From Eremophila alpestris peregrina (Eukaryota; Chordata; Aves; Passeriformes; Alaudidae): 64,000 bases of DNA. The notes under the pieces were generated by a model. It had not been told where the DNA came from. It did no database searches and saw only the letters and a list, made by a program, of their open reading frames with translations. Positions 62,283 to 64,000 of the stretch are shown here, piece by piece (the stretch's first letter is position 1; each line of letters opens with the position of its first letter). Location of the stretch: NCBI GenBank assembly GCA_009792885.1, contig WMCF01000024.1, positions 10,413,995 to 10,477,994 of the forward strand. The letters run 5' to 3'. The position numbers and the translations under genes are program-made.

Positions 62283-62374
62283 TGCCAGTGACCTGGAGGT
62301 GCTGCTGCAGAGTGGTGTTAAGCCCTGCAATCCTCTGCCCTGCCAAATGCCTTCACCTCCAGGGTCACCTGGCA
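62283..62374. repeat. Near-perfect 19-bp hairpin with 52-base loop
   Basis: TGCCAG-TGACC-TGGAGGTG (62283-62301) pairs with the reverse complement of CACCTCCAGGGTCACCTGGCA (62354-62374). All 19 bases of the left arm pair, with two single-base bulges in the right arm. The stem is GC-rich, unlike the other inverted repeats here. It could be a transcribed stem-loop or the remnant of a small inverted-repeat element. Confidence 0.8.
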
Positions 62375-62566
62375 ACCACCAGCCCTCACCTGGGACTACT
62401 TCTTTCTGTCTCTTACAGACATGATTTAACTCTCTGCTGGTAAAAGTTCCCCCTGTCCTCCCAAAATACATCTTGGACAAAATTTCATGCTAACTTTTCC
62501 ACAATTCTCTTACCCCCCAACATTTGTCTTTTGTTTGCTCCCTTCTGAATAGATTTTTCTTTCTAC

Positions 62567-62592
62567 TTTTTTGTTTTGTTTTGTTTTTTTTT
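62567..62592. repeat. (TTTTG)n low-complexity tract
   Basis: Three TTTTG-like units between T-runs. Confidence 0.9.
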
Positions 62593-64000
62593 AATGGTAT
62601 CATAACTGATTTCTTTCTTTGTCTGGGAATTAGAAGACAAGGAAAAAAAAAGTTAAAAAAATAATGCACAATCTGCAGTTTTCCAAATAAGAAGCAGCAA
62701 CTCCTCCTACCTGCCAGTGGAAATAGCTACTCAACATTATTAAGTACCTCCAGTTCCCCACAGCTAGACAAATCCCAAAGTACCTCCCTACTGCATTTTT
62801 TTATTGATGAGGTTTGTCATTTTATGGGATGTGGTACAATAGAAAGCAATTAAGTCACTGATGCACACAAATGTTACCTTTTTGCAATGCGTCAGCAGCA
62901 ATAATCTTCTTTCAAATATGCTGAGAAGCAGCTATAAACCTCCTGCCAGAGGCAAGCTCTGGTGAGCCTCGTTGTGCTAAAAGTTCCCCACAGAAGGTGT
63001 TGCTTAAGGTCTGCATTCATCAAAAATAGTGATAATTAAGGTGCTCGAGTGGTTCCATTTTGGCATGGCTCAAAGAGAATAGCCACTGAATCATCTCTCA
63101 GCTTTTCAAAACAGTTTATTTGATCTCTTTAGTGGCTCTATGTGAGAACCTTGAGGAAGGCATGAAGGCCAGGTGCTATTTTCATACCTTACTCATCTCA
63201 GGAAAGGGGTGATTATCTGGGTCACAGGAATCAAGGGACCCCGGGATTTTAGCATTCCAGCTGCTAGCAGAACTCCTCTGAATTGAGCATTTTTAGGTGT
63301 AGACCCCTGATTTCAGTCAGGATCAAAACATTTTCCCCTTAACCTTGGTGTAAGTATCACTTTTGACTTCACCAGAAACAGAAAGAAATGAAAGTCTGAT
63401 CCTCTCCTCAACCTTTACAAGTCAGCTAAATAAAAGGTATTACAGCATGCAATTGCTTGAAGCAGTAATATTCATTGAAATGAAGATTTTTTTCCCCCCA
63501 GGTACCAGAAAAACACTTGATATTTGCTGAAGGAAATGGAAATATTTCATGGAACAATTTATAGAAGTAGCATTTTCACAGGAAACAATCTGAACCAAAT
63601 CATTCAATCACAATTTATATCTAGAAGTGAAATGTTGGACAGATTAAAAAAAAAGGGATCTTATGCACAAAACTTGTTTCTGACTAAGCTGAGGCTGTAA
63701 ACTATGACCGTAATTCATGGAGAAACAGCTCCCAGGGCTAGCAATTCCAGTAGTGACAGCCAGGCCTGGGGACTGCAGGAATTGGGCAGGAAGCACAAAC
63801 TACTCCAGAATAATTCTGATTTCAATCGCAGTTTATGGCCCTGTGGAAATCACTTCATTTCTATCTCAAGTTCTTTTCATTTCTATGAGGAGGAGGATGT
63901 GCATTTTCCTATAAACCTCCTTCAGAGGGGTGGTGGGCAATTACTTACGACTTGCAAAGCTTTCTGAGGTGACAAATCTCTTTTGATCAAGCTGTGTGTT

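Larger units (their letters stand above)
60080..64000. other. Non-coding stretch, no gene seen
   Basis: AT-rich unique DNA with a palindrome, an A16 run, a T/G tract and two inverted repeats (listed separately). No exon or RNA gene is supported. Confidence 0.6.

Overview
The window looks like 64 kb of non-coding vertebrate nuclear DNA, most likely from a bird. It is AT-rich and has few transposons. Those I recognise are four short, 5'-truncated CR1 LINE pieces and one solo LTR of an endogenous retrovirus flanked by a perfect 6-bp target duplication. CR1 dominance with sparse repeats is typical of bird genomes. Turtles and crocodilians also carry CR1, so the bird call is an inference.

I find no protein-coding gene, tRNA or rRNA gene, CRISPR array or operon. 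The longest open reading frame is 160 codons. The open frames start at arbitrary ATGs, have biased or low-complexity composition, often overlap on both strands, and several lie inside CR1 or LTR sequence. The window is best read as a gene desert or the inside of a very large intron.

Layout: an A-run opens the window, and CR1 pieces lie at 1401-1505, 5300-5665 and 13801-14260, all on the minus strand. Microsatellites and homopolymers fall at 7432-7453, 10599-10645, 17365-17423 and 19629-19684. The solo LTR is at 25386-25976 (minus strand). A 66-base A-run at 27962-28027 has AATAAA just upstream. A locally GC-richer patch is at 35440-36120, a homeodomain-type TAATTA cluster at 38904-38975, and a CpG-bearing patch at 40440-40820. 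A TATA/MEF2-like motif abuts a NotI site at 42151-42166, and a 67-bp tandem duplication starts at 42843. A plus-strand CR1 end is at 59990-60079, and an imperfect hairpin at 62283-62374.

No gene network can be described. Any function is probably cis-regulatory (short palindromes, paired homeodomain sites, E-boxes) or from unannotated non-coding transcripts. I found no convincing new biological system. The findings are modest structural observations, each with a check.
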